From Acetobacteraceae bacterium (GTDB lineage: Bacteria; Pseudomonadota; Alphaproteobacteria; Acetobacterales; Acetobacteraceae): a stretch of DNA of 64,000 nt. Where the stretch lies: positions 67,297 to 131,296 of the forward strand of contig JALHQB010000003.1 in the NCBI GenBank assembly GCA_022842185.1, read 5' to 3'. The translations under genes and the position numbers were made by a program. The notes beneath the pieces are model-generated. The model did no database searches. It was not told the DNA's origin and saw only the letters and a list, made by a program, of their open reading frames with translations. This document shows, piece after piece, positions 27,851 through 36,860 of the stretch. Position 1 is the first letter of the stretch, and each line of letters begins with the position of its first letter.

Positions 27851-28344
27851 GGGAGTTGGGCGGGGCGCGGGTGGCTAGGCGCGCACGCCATCTGGCCAGG
27901 CGGCAGATCCAGGCGCCAGCCGTGGTTCGCGATCGCCACGCGCCCATCGCTGCAATGATGCGGGCGCCTCGGCTGCCGCCGGCGCTCGGAGCGTGAGGGG
28001 CGAACAACCCCGATACCAACGATCCTTGAAACATTGGGAATGCCGTCGTCCGCGAGCCCGCGTTCTGCTGGACAATCAACTTGGCTTGAATTAGGATTAT
28101 TGTCTTTCTTCCTCGCCGCAGGGCAGCACCGCTCTTTGAACGACCCATCCGTTTCCAAGCATCGCCGCAGTCGCGCCCCACGAATTTGTCCGAAACCGAC
28201 ACTGAACATCGCATATAAAATCCTAAAAACTAAAATTCGCACCGCTCCACCGCACCTCTGCCCTATGCATCGCCGCCATCCGTGTCAGCATGGGGCCAAC
28301 ACCCGGCCCCAGAGGCCAGGGCCCGAGGATACGGAGAACCAACC
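27851..28344. other. Intergenic region upstream of the ABC binding-protein gene
   Basis: About 490 bp without a convincing gene. The part from 28070 to 28250 is clearly AT-richer than the surrounding DNA (for example TATAAAATCC at about 28214), as expected for a promoter region. I could not identify a matching -35 element at a good distance. Confidence 0.45.
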
Positions 28345-29946
28345 ATGCCCCGCCGGACCACCATCGCGACCGCCGCCCCCATCGCTGCCGCCTTGGGCTT
28401 CGCCACCATGCTCGCCGCCGCCCCCGCCCAGGCGCAGACTCTGACCATCGGTTCCGCCGCCCCGGTCACCACCATCGATCCGCATTTCCACAATGTCGGC
28501 CCGAACAACGCGCTGACCATGCACATCTTCGACCGTCTGGTGGAACGCGATGGCCGCGCGCGGCCGCATCCCTCGCTCGCCGCGTCCTGGCGCGTCGTCT
28601 CCGACACCGTCTGGGAATTCAAGCTGCGTGAAGGCGTGACCTGGCACGATGGCCGGCCCTTCACCGCCGATGACGTTGTCTTCACCTTCTCCCGCGTGCC
28701 GAACGTGGCCAACAGCCCGGGCGGCTTCCAAGGCTTCCTGCGCGCCATCACGCGGGTCGAGGTGGTGGACGCCCACACGCTGCGCCTGCACACCGCGCGC
28801 CCGCATCCGCTGATGCCGCTCGACCTCGCCTCGGTGTCGATCATCTCCCGCCACGCCGCCGAGGGCGCCGCGACCGATGATTTCAACACCGGCCGCGCGG
28901 CGATCGGCACCGGGCCGTATCGGCTCGCATCCTACCGGTCGGGCGACCGGATCGAGATGACGCGCAACGACGCCTATTTCGGCGGTGCCGAACCCTGGGC
29001 CCGCGTCAATTACCGCATCGTCAACAACGACGCCGCGCGCACCGCGGCCCTGCTCGCCGGCGACCTCGACCTGATCGAACAGGTACCGACCTCTGACCTC
29101 GCCCGGCTGCGCCGCGAACAGCGCGTGACGGTCACCGAGATCGCCAGCACGCGCACCGTCTACATGGCGCCGGACTACTCACGCGACGGCGGCACCCCGC
29201 TCATCACCGACAACAACGGCACGCCGCTGACGGTGAACCCGTTCAAGGATCCGCGCGTGCGCCGCGCACTGTCCATGGCGATCAACCGCCAGGGGCTGGT
29301 CGAACAGGTCATGGAAGGGGCCGCGACCGCCACCGCGCAGTGGCTCCCCGAAGGCGCCTTCGGCTACAACGCGGATGTCCGCCCGCGTGCCTACGACCCC
29401 GAAGGCGCGAAGCGCCTGTTGGCCGAGGCGGGGTATCCCAACGGCTTCCGCCTGACGATCCACACGCCCAACGACCGTTGGCCGAACGATGCGCGGCTGG
29501 CCCAGGCGGTCGCTCAGATGTGGACGCGCATCGGCGTGCGCGTGCAGGTCGAAGCCCTGCCCTGGACCGCCTTCGTCCCCCGCCGCGCGCGCATCGAATA
29601 TGCGATGCAGATGGCCGCCTGGGGCAGTTCGACCGGCGAAGGATCGAACTTCCTGGTCAATACCCTGGCGACCAACAATCGCCAGCTGCTGACAGGGGCG
29701 AACAACAACGCACGCTTCTCGGGCGCGGCCTTCGATGCCTTCGCGGCACAGGGTTCATCGACGCTCGACGATGAAAGGCGGGAGGCGATCTGGCATGAGG
29801 CCGTCGCGCTGTACGCGCAGGAAGAACCGCTGATCCAGTTGATCCAGTACGTGAACACCTGGGCCGTGCGCCGCGGGCTGACGCATGAACCGCGGATGGA
29901 CGAACGCACCATCGCGATGGGCGTCCGCCCGGCTGCGGCGCGGTAA
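28345..29946 (+). CDS. ABC transporter substrate-binding protein (peptide/nickel family 5)
   Basis: A 533-residue SBP_bac_5 protein. It has a signal peptide ending AAAPAQAQ (about residue 32), then the lobe-1 start LTIGSAAPVTTIDPHFHN. Family features include LREGVTWHDGRPFTADDVVF and GTGPYRLASYRSGDRIE. The ATG at 28345 follows a GGAG ribosome-binding site and gives a clean signal peptide. The family delivers oligopeptides, nickel or opines to a DppBCDF-type permease. No permease or ATPase gene adjoins it. The nearest permeases of this class are at 57.4-59.5 kb, and whether they are partners is unknown. Confidence 0.92.
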   Translation: MPRRTTIATAAPIAAALGFATMLAAAPAQAQTLTIGSAAPVTTIDPHFHNVGPNNALTMHIFDRLVERDGRARPHPSLAASWRVVSDTVWEFKLREGVTWHDGRPFTADDVVFTFSRVPNVANSPGGFQGFLRAITRVEVVDAHTLRLHTARPHPLMPLDLASVSIISRHAAEGAATDDFNTGRAAIGTGPYRLASYRSGDRIEMTRNDAYFGGAEPWARVNYRIVNNDAARTAALLAGDLDLIEQVPTSDLARLRREQRVTVTEIASTRTVYMAPDYSRDGGTPLITDNNGTPLTVNPFKDPRVRRALSMAINRQGLVEQVMEGAATATAQWLPEGAFGYNADVRPRAYDPEGAKRLLAEAGYPNGFRLTIHTPNDRWPNDARLAQAVAQMWTRIGVRVQVEALPWTAFVPRRARIEYAMQMAAWGSSTGEGSNFLVNTLATNNRQLLTGANNNARFSGAAFDAFAAQGSSTLDDERREAIWHEAVALYAQEEPLIQLIQYVNTWAVRRGLTHEPRMDERTIAMGVRPAAAR

Positions 29947-30000
29947 GATCGGACAGGGGCTTCGCGCCGTGCGCGCGAAGGTCTGCTGACGGTGGTCCGT

Positions 30001-30315
30001 GGAGAGGGGCTTTGCCCCTCTCCAAACCTCACCCCACCAAAGGCTTAAGGCCTTTGGAAACCTCCATCTTGGTGCTGCACGCCGTCGGTCGGTGCCAAGT
30101 GTCGCCCTGCGTGAAATTACCCCAATGCCCCGCGTTCCGGGGACCCGTTGGTCCCTGGACCGCGGATGTTTGCCGCTATGTCGCCGGACGTGGTCGCATG
30201 GTCAGAGGCCAACAATACCCCTATGGGTCACCGCCCAAGACGTGTGCCAAAATTGAGGTTTCCAAAGGCCTTAAGTTTTTGGTGGGGTGGTTTGGAGAGG
30301 CAAAGTCCCTCCAAC
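30001..30315. repeat. Dispersed palindromic intergenic element, copy R4 (chimeric, both core types)
   Basis: The left half reads like the type B copies in forward orientation (GGAGAGGGGC palindrome, AAAGGCTTAAGGCCTTT, CGTCGGTCGGTGCC). After GGGGACCCGTTGGTCCCTGG it continues as a type A core in reverse orientation (CATGGTCAGAGGCCAACAAT, then a degraded AAAGGCCTTAAG palindrome). It therefore looks like two elements joined head to head at the shared GGGACC palindrome. It sits between the convergent 3' ends of the binding-protein gene and priA. Confidence 0.88.
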
Positions 30316-30336
30316 CTTCCGGCGTGTCCCGCACCG

Positions 30337-32559
30337 TCACAGGAACCCCACCGGGTCCACATCCACCTGCACCCGGACATTGCCCGGCACATCGACCTTC
30401 GCGAGCCAGGCCTCCAGCAATGGCTGCACCGCGATGTCACGCCGCGTCTTCAACAGCAACCGCCGCCGGTGCCTGCCGCGCAGGATCGCCAGCGGCGCCG
30501 GCGCCGGCCCCAACACCTCCACCCCATCCCCACCCGGCGCGGCCAGGCCAAGGTCGCGCGCCGTGCGGTCGGCCGCCCGTTCGTCCTCGGCACTGACGAT
30601 CAGGGCCGCCAGGCGCCCGAAGGGCGGCCAATGCCCCGGCCGGCGATCATCGGCCTCCGCCGCCATGAAGGCTCCGAGGTCGCCGGACACCAGCGCCTGC
30701 ATCACCGGATGTTCTGGCGCGAAGGATTGCAGCAGCACACGTCCGCGATGTTCTTCCCGCCCCGCCCGGCCGGCCACCTGGTGCAGCAGCTGGACGGTGC
30801 GCTCCGCCGCCCGCAGGTCGCCGCCGGCCAGGCCCAGATCGGCATCGACCACGCCCACCAGCGTCAGATGCGGAAAGTGCCATCCCTTGGCGACGATCTG
30901 CGTGCCGATGATCAGGTCCACCTCCCGCCGCTGGATCGACTGCGCGGCGGCGGCCGCGGCAGCCGGGCCGGGGATGGTGTCGGACGCCATCACCAGCCGC
31001 CGGGCTTCCGGCCACAGCGTCGTCGCTTCTTCGAGCACCCGCTCCACGCCGGGGCCGATCGGCACGGTGGAATGCGCGGCGCCGCAACTCGGGCAGACCT
31101 CGGGCGGCGCTTCGACATGCCCGCAATGATGACATTGCAGGCGCCGCTGGGCGCGGTGCTCGACCAACCATGCGGTGCAGTTCGGGCAGCGCATCCGGTG
31201 CCCGCAGGCGCGGCACAGCGTCATCGGCGCATAGCCGCGGCGGTTCAGGAACAGCATCGCCTGTTCGCCGCGCGCCAGGGTCTCGGTCACCGCCGCGACC
31301 AGCGGCGGCGACAGGAACCGACCCCGCTCGGGCGGCGTCCGACGCAGGTCCACCAGCGCGACATCGGGCATGTCCGCCCCGCCATGGCGCGCCGGCAGAT
31401 CCACCGCGGCATACCGCCCCGTCGCGGCATTGATCGTGCTTTCCAGCGACGGGGTCGCACTCGCCAGCACGCAGGCCGCCGCCGACAGCCGCGCGCGCAC
31501 CACGGCCATGTCGCGCGCGTGGTACACAACGCCTTCCTCCTGCTTGAAGGCGGTCTCATGTTCCTCATCCACCACGATCAGGCCGAGATCGGGATAGGGC
31601 AGGAACAGCGCCGATCGCGCCCCGACCAACACCGCCGCCTCGCCTTCCGCCACCGCGCGCCAGGTCTCCCGCCGCGTGCGTGACGTCAGTTCCGAGTGCC
31701 ACAGGGCCGGCGCCGCGCCGAACCGCGCCCGGAAGCGGTCGAGCCACTGGGCGGACAGCGCGATCTCAGGCAGCAGCACCAGCGCCTGGCGGCCGCGCGC
31801 CAGGCAAGCGGCCACCGCCTCGAAATAGACCTCGGTCTTGCCGGACCCGGTGACGCCCGTCAGCAGCGTGGTCGAGAATCCGCCGCGCTCCACCGCATCG
31901 CGCAAGGTGGCCGCCGCGGCCGCCTGTTCCGCGCCCAGGACCGGGCCTGGATGTGCAGGGTCCGGGGCTGCGAACACGCGCCGGCGCGGCAGCAGGGCGG
32001 GTTCGATCAGCCCGGCATCGGCCATGCCGCGCAGGATCGCGGATGCAACGCCGGCCGCCTCCGCGATCTCCCCCCCCGCCCGCGCCGCCCCATCCGCCAG
32101 GAAATCGAGCACGCGCCGACGCGGCGGCGTGATGCGCGCGGCCCCATGCGGGTTTGCCGCACGGCGCCAGCCGGCCTGCGGCGCGCGGGGTTCGAGTGCG
32201 GAAGGCGCGCTCATCGCCATGCGCAGCACCGCGCCCGGCGGGCTGAGCGTGTAGGCTGCGACCCAATCGACGAAGCGCCGCAGCGTGGCGGTCATCGGTG
32301 GCGCGTCGAGGACATGCTCCACGTCGCGCAGCCGCGAATCCGGCAGGGTCGGATCAGGCGCGCCGTCCCACACCACGCCGATCGTCTGGCGCCGGCCGAG
32401 CGGCACCTGCACGAAGGACCCGAGCGGCACCGCGGCACCTGCCGGCGCGCGATAGTCATACGCCTGGCCAAGCGGCAGCGGCAGCAGGACGCGCAGCCGT
32501 GCCGCTGGCGGAAAAAGTCCGACCGTGTCCCCTGTGCGCTCCATGCTGACATGCGTCAT
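30337..32559 (-). CDS. priA: Primosomal replication protein N' (PriA helicase)
   Basis: A 740-residue superfamily 2 helicase that restarts stalled replication forks. It shows Walker [15 protein letters not shown], the DEEH box in [11 protein letters not shown], and a zinc-binding region with paired cysteines ([13 protein letters not shown] and CHHCGH ... CPSCG) between the helicase motifs. The length and the N-terminal DNA-binding domain ([19 protein letters not shown]) are normal. The start at 32559 is 73 bp from the divergent fsa gene; a second in-frame ATG five codons in is possible. Confidence 0.97.
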   Translation of the reverse strand: MTHVSMERTGDTVGLFPPAARLRVLLPLPLGQAYDYRAPAGAAVPLGSFVQVPLGRRQTIGVVWDGAPDPTLPDSRLRDVEHVLDAPPMTATLRRFVDWVAAYTLSPPGAVLRMAMSAPSALEPRAPQAGWRRAANPHGAARITPPRRRVLDFLADGAARAGGEIAEAAGVASAILRGMADAGLIEPALLPRRRVFAAPDPAHPGPVLGAEQAAAAATLRDAVERGGFSTTLLTGVTGSGKTEVYFEAVAACLARGRQALVLLPEIALSAQWLDRFRARFGAAPALWHSELTSRTRRETWRAVAEGEAAVLVGARSALFLPYPDLGLIVVDEEHETAFKQEEGVVYHARDMAVVRARLSAAACVLASATPSLESTINAATGRYAAVDLPARHGGADMPDVALVDLRRTPPERGRFLSPPLVAAVTETLARGEQAMLFLNRRGYAPMTLCRACGHRMRCPNCTAWLVEHRAQRRLQCHHCGHVEAPPEVCPSCGAAHSTVPIGPGVERVLEEATTLWPEARRLVMASDTIPGPAAAAAAAQSIQRREVDLIIGTQIVAKGWHFPHLTLVGVVDADLGLAGGDLRAAERTVQLLHQVAGRAGREEHRGRVLLQSFAPEHPVMQALVSGDLGAFMAAEADDRRPGHWPPFGRLAALIVSAEDERAADRTARDLGLAAPGGDGVEVLGPAPAPLAILRGRHRRRLLLKTRRDIAVQPLLEAWLAKVDVPGNVRVQVDVDPVGFL

Positions 32560-32566
32560 GGGTTAA

Positions 32567-32586
32567 ACTGTGATCCTGGGCACAGT
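32567..32586. promoter_or_regulatory. Inverted repeat in the priA-fsa divergent promoter
   Basis: ACTGTG-N8-CACAGT lies in the 73-bp gap between divergent priA and fsa. A dyad with an 8-bp spacer in so short a shared promoter could be an operator acting on one or both genes. No regulator is assigned. Confidence 0.35.
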
Positions 32587-32632
32587 GTTCATTCCGCCCG
32601 CGCCGCAATCTGCCCCTGGAAGGTCTTTACCC

Positions 32633-33289
32633 ATGAAGTTCTTCGTCGATACCGCCGAGGTCGCCGACATACGTTCGCTTGCCGAGGCCGGCCTCGTCGA
32701 CGGTGTCACCACCAACCCCTCGCTGATCGCGAAATCCGGCCGCGACATGAAAACCGTCATCGCGGAGATCTGCGCCATCACACCTGGCCCCGTCAGCGCC
32801 GAGGTCACCGCCACCGATGCCGCCGGCATGCTGGCCGAAGGCCGCGTGCTGCGCGCCATCGCGCCGAATGTGTGCGTGAAGGTGCCGCTGACCGAAGCGG
32901 GGCTGGTCGCCTGCCGCACGCTGTCGGGCGAAGGCGCCATGGTCAACGTCACGCTGTGCTTTTCGGCCGCGCAGGCGCTGCTGGCCGCCAAGGCGGGTGC
33001 CACCTTCATCTCTCCCTTCGTCGGCCGGCTCGATGACATCTCGACCGACGGGATGCGGCTGATTGCTGACATCGTCCAGATCTACAGCAACTACGCCGCC
33101 TTGAAGACCGAGGTCCTGGTCGCCTCGGTACGCCATCCGATCCATCTGATCGAATCGGCAAAGCTCGGTGCCCATGTCGCAACCCTTCCGCCCTCGGTGA
33201 TCCGGATGTTGCTGAAGCACCCGCTGACCGATCGCGGCCTGGAGGCCTTCCTGGCCGACTGGAACAAGACAGGACAATCCATCCTATGA
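32633..33289 (+). CDS. fsa: Fructose-6-phosphate aldolase / small transaldolase
   Basis: A 218-residue class I aldolase of the transaldolase TalC/Fsa subfamily. [10 protein letters not shown] opens the barrel, [15 protein letters not shown] is the signature, and the Schiff-base lysine is in [10 protein letters not shown] (about K83). [11 protein letters not shown] follows. Such enzymes act in the pentose phosphate pathway as transaldolases or cleave fructose 6-phosphate; the length alone does not separate the two. The ATG at 32633 is preferred to an upstream start lacking conservation. Its stop overlaps the DUF484 gene by ATGA. Confidence 0.93.
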   Translation: MKFFVDTAEVADIRSLAEAGLVDGVTTNPSLIAKSGRDMKTVIAEICAITPGPVSAEVTATDAAGMLAEGRVLRAIAPNVCVKVPLTEAGLVACRTLSGEGAMVNVTLCFSAAQALLAAKAGATFISPFVGRLDDISTDGMRLIADIVQIYSNYAALKTEVLVASVRHPIHLIESAKLGAHVATLPPSVIRMLLKHPLTDRGLEAFLADWNKTGQSIL

Positions 33290-33969
33290 GCGCGCCCCTC
33301 CCCGCCCCGGCTGTCCCGTCCATGGATCTCCAGGCGGAGGAGGTCGAGGCCTTCTTGCGCGCCCATCCCGGCTTCCTCTCGGAACGACCGGACATCTATC
33401 GCGTGCTGGTGCCGCCGCGGCGCCTGCACGGCGAAAACCTGGCCGACCACATGGCGGCGATGCTGGCGGCCGAACGCGGCCGCGCGCGCGCCATGGAATC
33501 GGAAGTGCATTCCGCGCTCGAAGCCGGCCGCGCCGGCGCCGGGCTGACGGTGCGGGTGCGCCTCGCGGTGCTGGCGCTGATGCGGACCCAGGATGTGATG
33601 GAGGCCGTGACACATGAGTTCCCGGCCCTGCTCGGGGTCGAGAGTTGCACCCTGGCGGCCGAACCCGGCGCGGGGCCAGGCACCCTGCCGGCTGCCATGA
33701 TCCGCCTGCCGCGCGGCGCCGTGGCGCGGCTGGTTGGCCATGGCCGGGACGCGGTGGTGCGCACGGCACCAACCGACGTCGAAATACTGCATGCCGAAGC
33801 CGCCCCGCTGGTGGTGCGCGACGCGCTGGCCCGCGTGCCGCTGCCGGTCGGCCCGCCCGCGCTGATCGCGGTTGGTGCACGCGACCCATCCGCCCTGCCG
33901 ATGCGCCAGACCGTGTCCGTGCTGGCCTTCCTCGGGCGCGCGGTGTCGGCCGCGCTGTCGCGGCAGTGA
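33286..33969 (+). CDS. DUF484 family protein
   Basis: A 227-residue GAF-like protein of unknown function, regularly found before xerC in proteobacteria. The N-terminal [20 protein letters not shown] is the family hallmark, followed by a coiled region and a small-molecule-binding-like beta domain ending [15 protein letters not shown]. Its start overlaps fsa (ATGA). Its last codons lie inside the left arm of a 23-bp terminator hairpin. Despite the usual DUF484-xerC linkage, that hairpin should limit read-through to xerC. Confidence 0.87.
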   Translation: MSAPLPAPAVPSMDLQAEEVEAFLRAHPGFLSERPDIYRVLVPPRRLHGENLADHMAAMLAAERGRARAMESEVHSALEAGRAGAGLTVRVRLAVLALMRTQDVMEAVTHEFPALLGVESCTLAAEPGAGPGTLPAAMIRLPRGAVARLVGHGRDAVVRTAPTDVEILHAEAAPLVVRDALARVPLPVGPPALIAVGARDPSALPMRQTVSVLAFLGRAVSAALSRQ

Positions 33970-34016
33970 CCATGATGGCTTCTCGTCGAAGCCATCATGG
34001 TCACTGCCGCTTTTTT
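33960..34016 (+). terminator. Very strong intrinsic terminator overlapping the DUF484 stop codon
   Basis: A perfect 23-bp stem (33960-33982 with 33988-34010, left arm GCGGCAGTGACCATGATGGC plus TTC), a 5-base loop TCGTC, then six T. The left arm contains the last codons and the TGA of the DUF484 gene, so a translating ribosome would cover it. Confidence 0.92.
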
Positions 34017-34069
34017 GAGAGGCTGCTTTCACGGTCCCGGTCGAGCCACGCTCGAACGATCAGGCTCTC

Positions 34070-35002
34070 ATGACCAGTGATCAGGCGCGCACCGCCTGGC
34101 TGGATTGGCTCACGCGCGAACGCCGGGCGAGTGCGAATACGCTCGAAGCCTATGGCCATGACGCCGCTTCCTTCCTTGGATTCCTGACGCAGCACCTGGG
34201 TGGGGAGACGGACCTGGCCGCGCTGGGTGCGCTGCGCCCGGCGGATCTGCGCGCCTTCCTGGCTGAACGGGCCGCACAGGGCGATTCGACGGCGACGCGG
34301 GCGCGACGGCTGGCGGCGATCCGTGGGTTCCTGCGCTACCTGACGCGGCATCACGGCATGGCGGCGTTGCCCCTCGGCGCGCTGCGCGGGCCGCGGCCCA
34401 AGCCGCCGATCCCGCGCGCGTTGACGCCCGACCAGGCCCGTGCCGTGGCGCGGGACGTCGGCGAGGTCCATGCGATGGGCCGGCATGAAAAGCCCGAGAT
34501 GCAGGCCGCGCGCGACACCGCGCTGTTCGCGCTGCTGTATGGCGCGGGGTTGCGCATCGCCGAGGCGCTGTCGCTCGACCTGCGGGATGCGCCGCTGCCG
34601 GGGCAGGATGCGGCGCTGCGCGTGATCGGCAAGGGATCGAAGGAAAGGCTGGTGCCGGTGCTGCCGGCGGTGCGCGCCGCGGTCGCCGCCTATTTGCGCC
34701 ACCGCGGCGGCGGTGATGCGGACGACCCGCTGTTCCTCGGCGCGCGCGGCAAGCGGCTGGATGCGGCGGTGGCGCAGAAATCGCTGCGGGACTTCCGCCG
34801 TCTCGCCGGGCTGCCCGAACACGCCACGCCGCATGCGTTGCGGCATTCCTTCGCGACGCATCTGCTGGGGGCCGGGGCGGATTTGCGCTCGATCCAGGAA
34901 CTGCTCGGCCATGCGAGCCTGTCCACGACGCAGCGCTACACGGCGGTCGATGCCGCCGGGCTGCTCGCGACCTGGAAGAAGGCACATCCCCGCGCGGGGT
35001 GA
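34070..35002 (+). CDS. xerC: Tyrosine recombinase XerC
   Basis: A 310-residue site-specific recombinase resolving chromosome dimers at dif with XerD. The N-terminal SAM-like domain (DWLTRERRASANTLEAYGHD) is followed by the catalytic domain with all family residues: arginine in GAGLRIAE, lysine in GKGSKER, HALRHSF, histidine in LLGHASLSTTQRY and that tyrosine. No dif-like site was found nearby. It starts 53 bp after the terminator T tract, so it probably has its own promoter. Confidence 0.93.
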   Translation: MTSDQARTAWLDWLTRERRASANTLEAYGHDAASFLGFLTQHLGGETDLAALGALRPADLRAFLAERAAQGDSTATRARRLAAIRGFLRYLTRHHGMAALPLGALRGPRPKPPIPRALTPDQARAVARDVGEVHAMGRHEKPEMQAARDTALFALLYGAGLRIAEALSLDLRDAPLPGQDAALRVIGKGSKERLVPVLPAVRAAVAAYLRHRGGGDADDPLFLGARGKRLDAAVAQKSLRDFRRLAGLPEHATPHALRHSFATHLLGAGADLRSIQELLGHASLSTTQRYTAVDAAGLLATWKKAHPRAG

Positions 35003-35249
35003 TCCGGGCAATCGTCGTTCCTGGCAGGGCTTGCCGCCATCTTTCGCGATCCTGAACGAGACCCGTCGGGGCGTCCGGTGGGTCCCAGCTGCGACACTGC
35101 CATGGCCGCCGCGCTGGAAACCCGGACGATGTGCAGCGCCGCATTGGGTGCGGTCCAGGGAGGCGTTCGATGACCGTAACGGTCGGCCCGTGATGCGATC
35201 CAGCGTCAAGACCACCGTCAAAGTTGCGTTAATCGCCTGATAAAATAGG

Positions 35250-35278
35250 TTGTCACGCACACCCCATGAAATATATGT
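35250..35278 (+). promoter_or_regulatory. Candidate promoter of the MarR-family gene
   Basis: TTGTCA at 35250-35255 with TATATG at 35272-35277 (16-bp spacing) resembles a sigma-70 -35/-10 pair, in a locally AT-rich stretch about 63 bp before the gene start. Confidence 0.45.
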
Positions 35279-35320
35279 ACGGATTGTAAGAGATGGCATT
35301 CTGTTGCAGCACCGTTCAGC

Positions 35321-35332
35321 ATCCGATCGGAT
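35321..35332. promoter_or_regulatory. Perfect 12-bp palindrome, candidate MarR operator
   Basis: ATCCGATCGGAT lies between the candidate promoter and the MarR start codon, eight bases before the ATG. Position and symmetry would suit autoregulation. It would also overlap the expected ribosome-binding region, so a chance palindrome cannot be excluded. Confidence 0.35.
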
Positions 35333-35340
35333 ACACCGCA

Positions 35341-35796
35341 ATGGAAACGAATGACGCCCAGCCTCGCTTCGTGGATGATTATCTGCTGTCGTTGCTCGCG
35401 CGAGCGTCGCATGTCGTCTCAGCCGAATTCCATGACAGGCTCCGAGGCCGTGGCGTTTCGGTTCCGGTATGGCGCGTACTCGCAACGCTGTCCGGCGGGG
35501 CCGAGACCGTGACCGTGCTGGCCGAGGCCTGCCTGTTGCAGCAACCCACCATGACCAAGGTGCTCGACCGGATGGAGCGCGGCGGCCTGGTGGCGCGCCA
35601 TCAGGATGCGCGCGACCGGCGCCTGGTGCGGGTCCATCTGGCGCCGAAGGGGGAGGCGATGCTGGACGATCTGCTGACCGCCGCCCGCGCGCATGAAGCC
35701 GAGGTGGTGGCCCGCCACCCCGATGCCGCCGCGATCAAGGACCTGCTGCGCGCGCTGATCGCCCGGCAGGGTCGCAGGCAGCGATCGCGCGCCTGA
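35341..35796 (+). CDS. MarR family transcriptional regulator
   Basis: A 151-residue winged-helix regulator. The DNA-binding core is visible as VTVLAEACLLQQPTMTKVLD (recognition helix) followed by the wing DARDRRLVRVHLAPKGEAML. Start set at the ATG at 35341 (METNDAQPRF). An in-frame ATG at 35293 would include the 12-bp palindrome in the coding region. Targets are unknown. The genes downstream (a tiny membrane peptide and a dehydrogenase) could be co-transcribed. Confidence 0.92.
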   Translation: METNDAQPRFVDDYLLSLLARASHVVSAEFHDRLRGRGVSVPVWRVLATLSGGAETVTVLAEACLLQQPTMTKVLDRMERGGLVARHQDARDRRLVRVHLAPKGEAMLDDLLTAARAHEAEVVARHPDAAAIKDLLRALIARQGRRQRSRA

Positions 35797-35801
35797 CACC
35801 G

Positions 35802-35891
35802 ATGCCACCGATCCATGTCCTGCAGCGCATCGTGCTGGTGCTGCTCGTCATCGCCGCCATCGTCCAGGTTGTGGTCGCGATGTCGCGTTGA
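35802..35891 (+). CDS. Small single-span membrane peptide (29 residues)
   Basis: The frame MPPIHVLQRIVLVLLVIAAI continues VQVVVAMSR. It is almost entirely one hydrophobic helix with a basic residue on each side, starting 5 bp after the marR stop. Composition is unlike random GC-rich frames. No clear Shine-Dalgarno sequence is visible, so coupling to marR translation is the likely route. It resembles nothing I recognise. Confidence 0.4.
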   Translation: MPPIHVLQRIVLVLLVIAAIVQVVVAMSR

Positions 35892-35959
35892 ACGCCGGGA
35901 CGCGTTGACCAGGCGGCGCCAGGCCGCCAGCCTGCGCCGCATCACGCGGGGGGTTCGCC

Positions 35960-36850
35960 ATGAAGGTCGGCGTCATCGGTTTGGGCAGCATGGGGATGGG
36001 CGCGGCGTTGAGCCTGCTGCGCGCCGGGCATGACGTGACCGGTTGCGACATGCGCGAGGCCGCGCGGGCGGAATTCGCCGCGGCCGGCGGCGCGGTCGCG
36101 GCAAAGGCGAACGAACTTCCGCAGGGGACCGAGGCGCTGGTCCTGCTGGTGGTCAATGCCGCCCAGACCGAAGCGGCTGTGTTCGGCCCCGATGGCGCGC
36201 TGCCGCGCCTCGCACCGGGTGCGGTGATCATCAGCTCCGCCACCATGGGGCCGGATGCGGCGCGCGCGCTGGCCGAACAGGCGGCGGCGCGCCAGTTCCT
36301 GTTCCTCGACGCGCCGGTATCGGGGGGCGCGGTCAAGGCACGGGCGGGCGAGATGACCGTCATGGCGTCAGGCAGCGCGGCGGCATTCGGGGCTGCGGAA
36401 CCGGTGCTCGGCGCCGTCGCGGCCAAGGTGTGGAACCTCGGCGAGGACCCCGGCATCGGCGCGACGGTGAAGGTGGTGCACCAGCTGCTCGCCGGCGTGC
36501 ACATCGCGGTGGCGGCGGAGGCGATGGCGCTGGGCATCCGCGCCGGCGCCGACCCGCGGCAATTATACGAGGTGGTGACCAGCGCGGCCGGCAATTCCTG
36601 GATGTTCGAGAACCGCATGGCCCGCGTGCTGGACGGGGATGATGCACCGCGCAGCGCGGTCGACATCTTCGTGAAGGATCTCGGCCTGGTGACCGACATG
36701 GCGCGCGGGCTGGACTTCCCGGTGCCGCTGGCATCGCAGGCGCAGCAATTATTCACCGCGGCGCGGGCGATCGGCCAGGGCGGCAAGGATGATGGCTTCG
36801 TGATCCGGGTGTGGCAGGCGATGACCGGGATCAAGCTACCGGGCGAGTGA
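35960..36850 (+). CDS. NAD-dependent beta-hydroxyacid dehydrogenase, L-threonate dehydrogenase-like
   Basis: A 296-residue member of the 3-hydroxyisobutyrate dehydrogenase family. The Rossmann motif GLGSMGMGAALSLLRAGHDV is at residues 7-26. The substrate motif DAPVSGGAVKA and the catalytic lysine segment GATVKVVHQLLAGVH follow. The VHQLLAGVHIAVAAEAMALG stretch is closest to threonate dehydrogenases (LtnD), but no kinase, isomerase or aldolase of that pathway adjoins it. Its 3' end is 10 bp from the convergent amidase gene. Threonate, tartronate semialdehyde or hydroxyisobutyrate are all possible substrates. Confidence 0.85.
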   Translation: MKVGVIGLGSMGMGAALSLLRAGHDVTGCDMREAARAEFAAAGGAVAAKANELPQGTEALVLLVVNAAQTEAAVFGPDGALPRLAPGAVIISSATMGPDAARALAEQAAARQFLFLDAPVSGGAVKARAGEMTVMASGSAAAFGAAEPVLGAVAAKVWNLGEDPGIGATVKVVHQLLAGVHIAVAAEAMALGIRAGADPRQLYEVVTSAAGNSWMFENRMARVLDGDDAPRSAVDIFVKDLGLVTDMARGLDFPVPLASQAQQLFTAARAIGQGGKDDGFVIRVWQAMTGIKLPGE

Positions 36851-36860
36851 ACCCCGGCCG

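Noticed and set aside
28186..28219. A promoter using TTGTCC and TATAAA before the ABC binding-protein gene
   Set aside because: The spacing (22 bp) is too long for a standard sigma-70 promoter, so only the AT-rich region is noted.
34070..35002. XerC as an integrase of a mobile element
   Set aside because: It lies after a DUF484 gene, the usual chromosomal context of xerC, with no attachment repeats or cargo genes.
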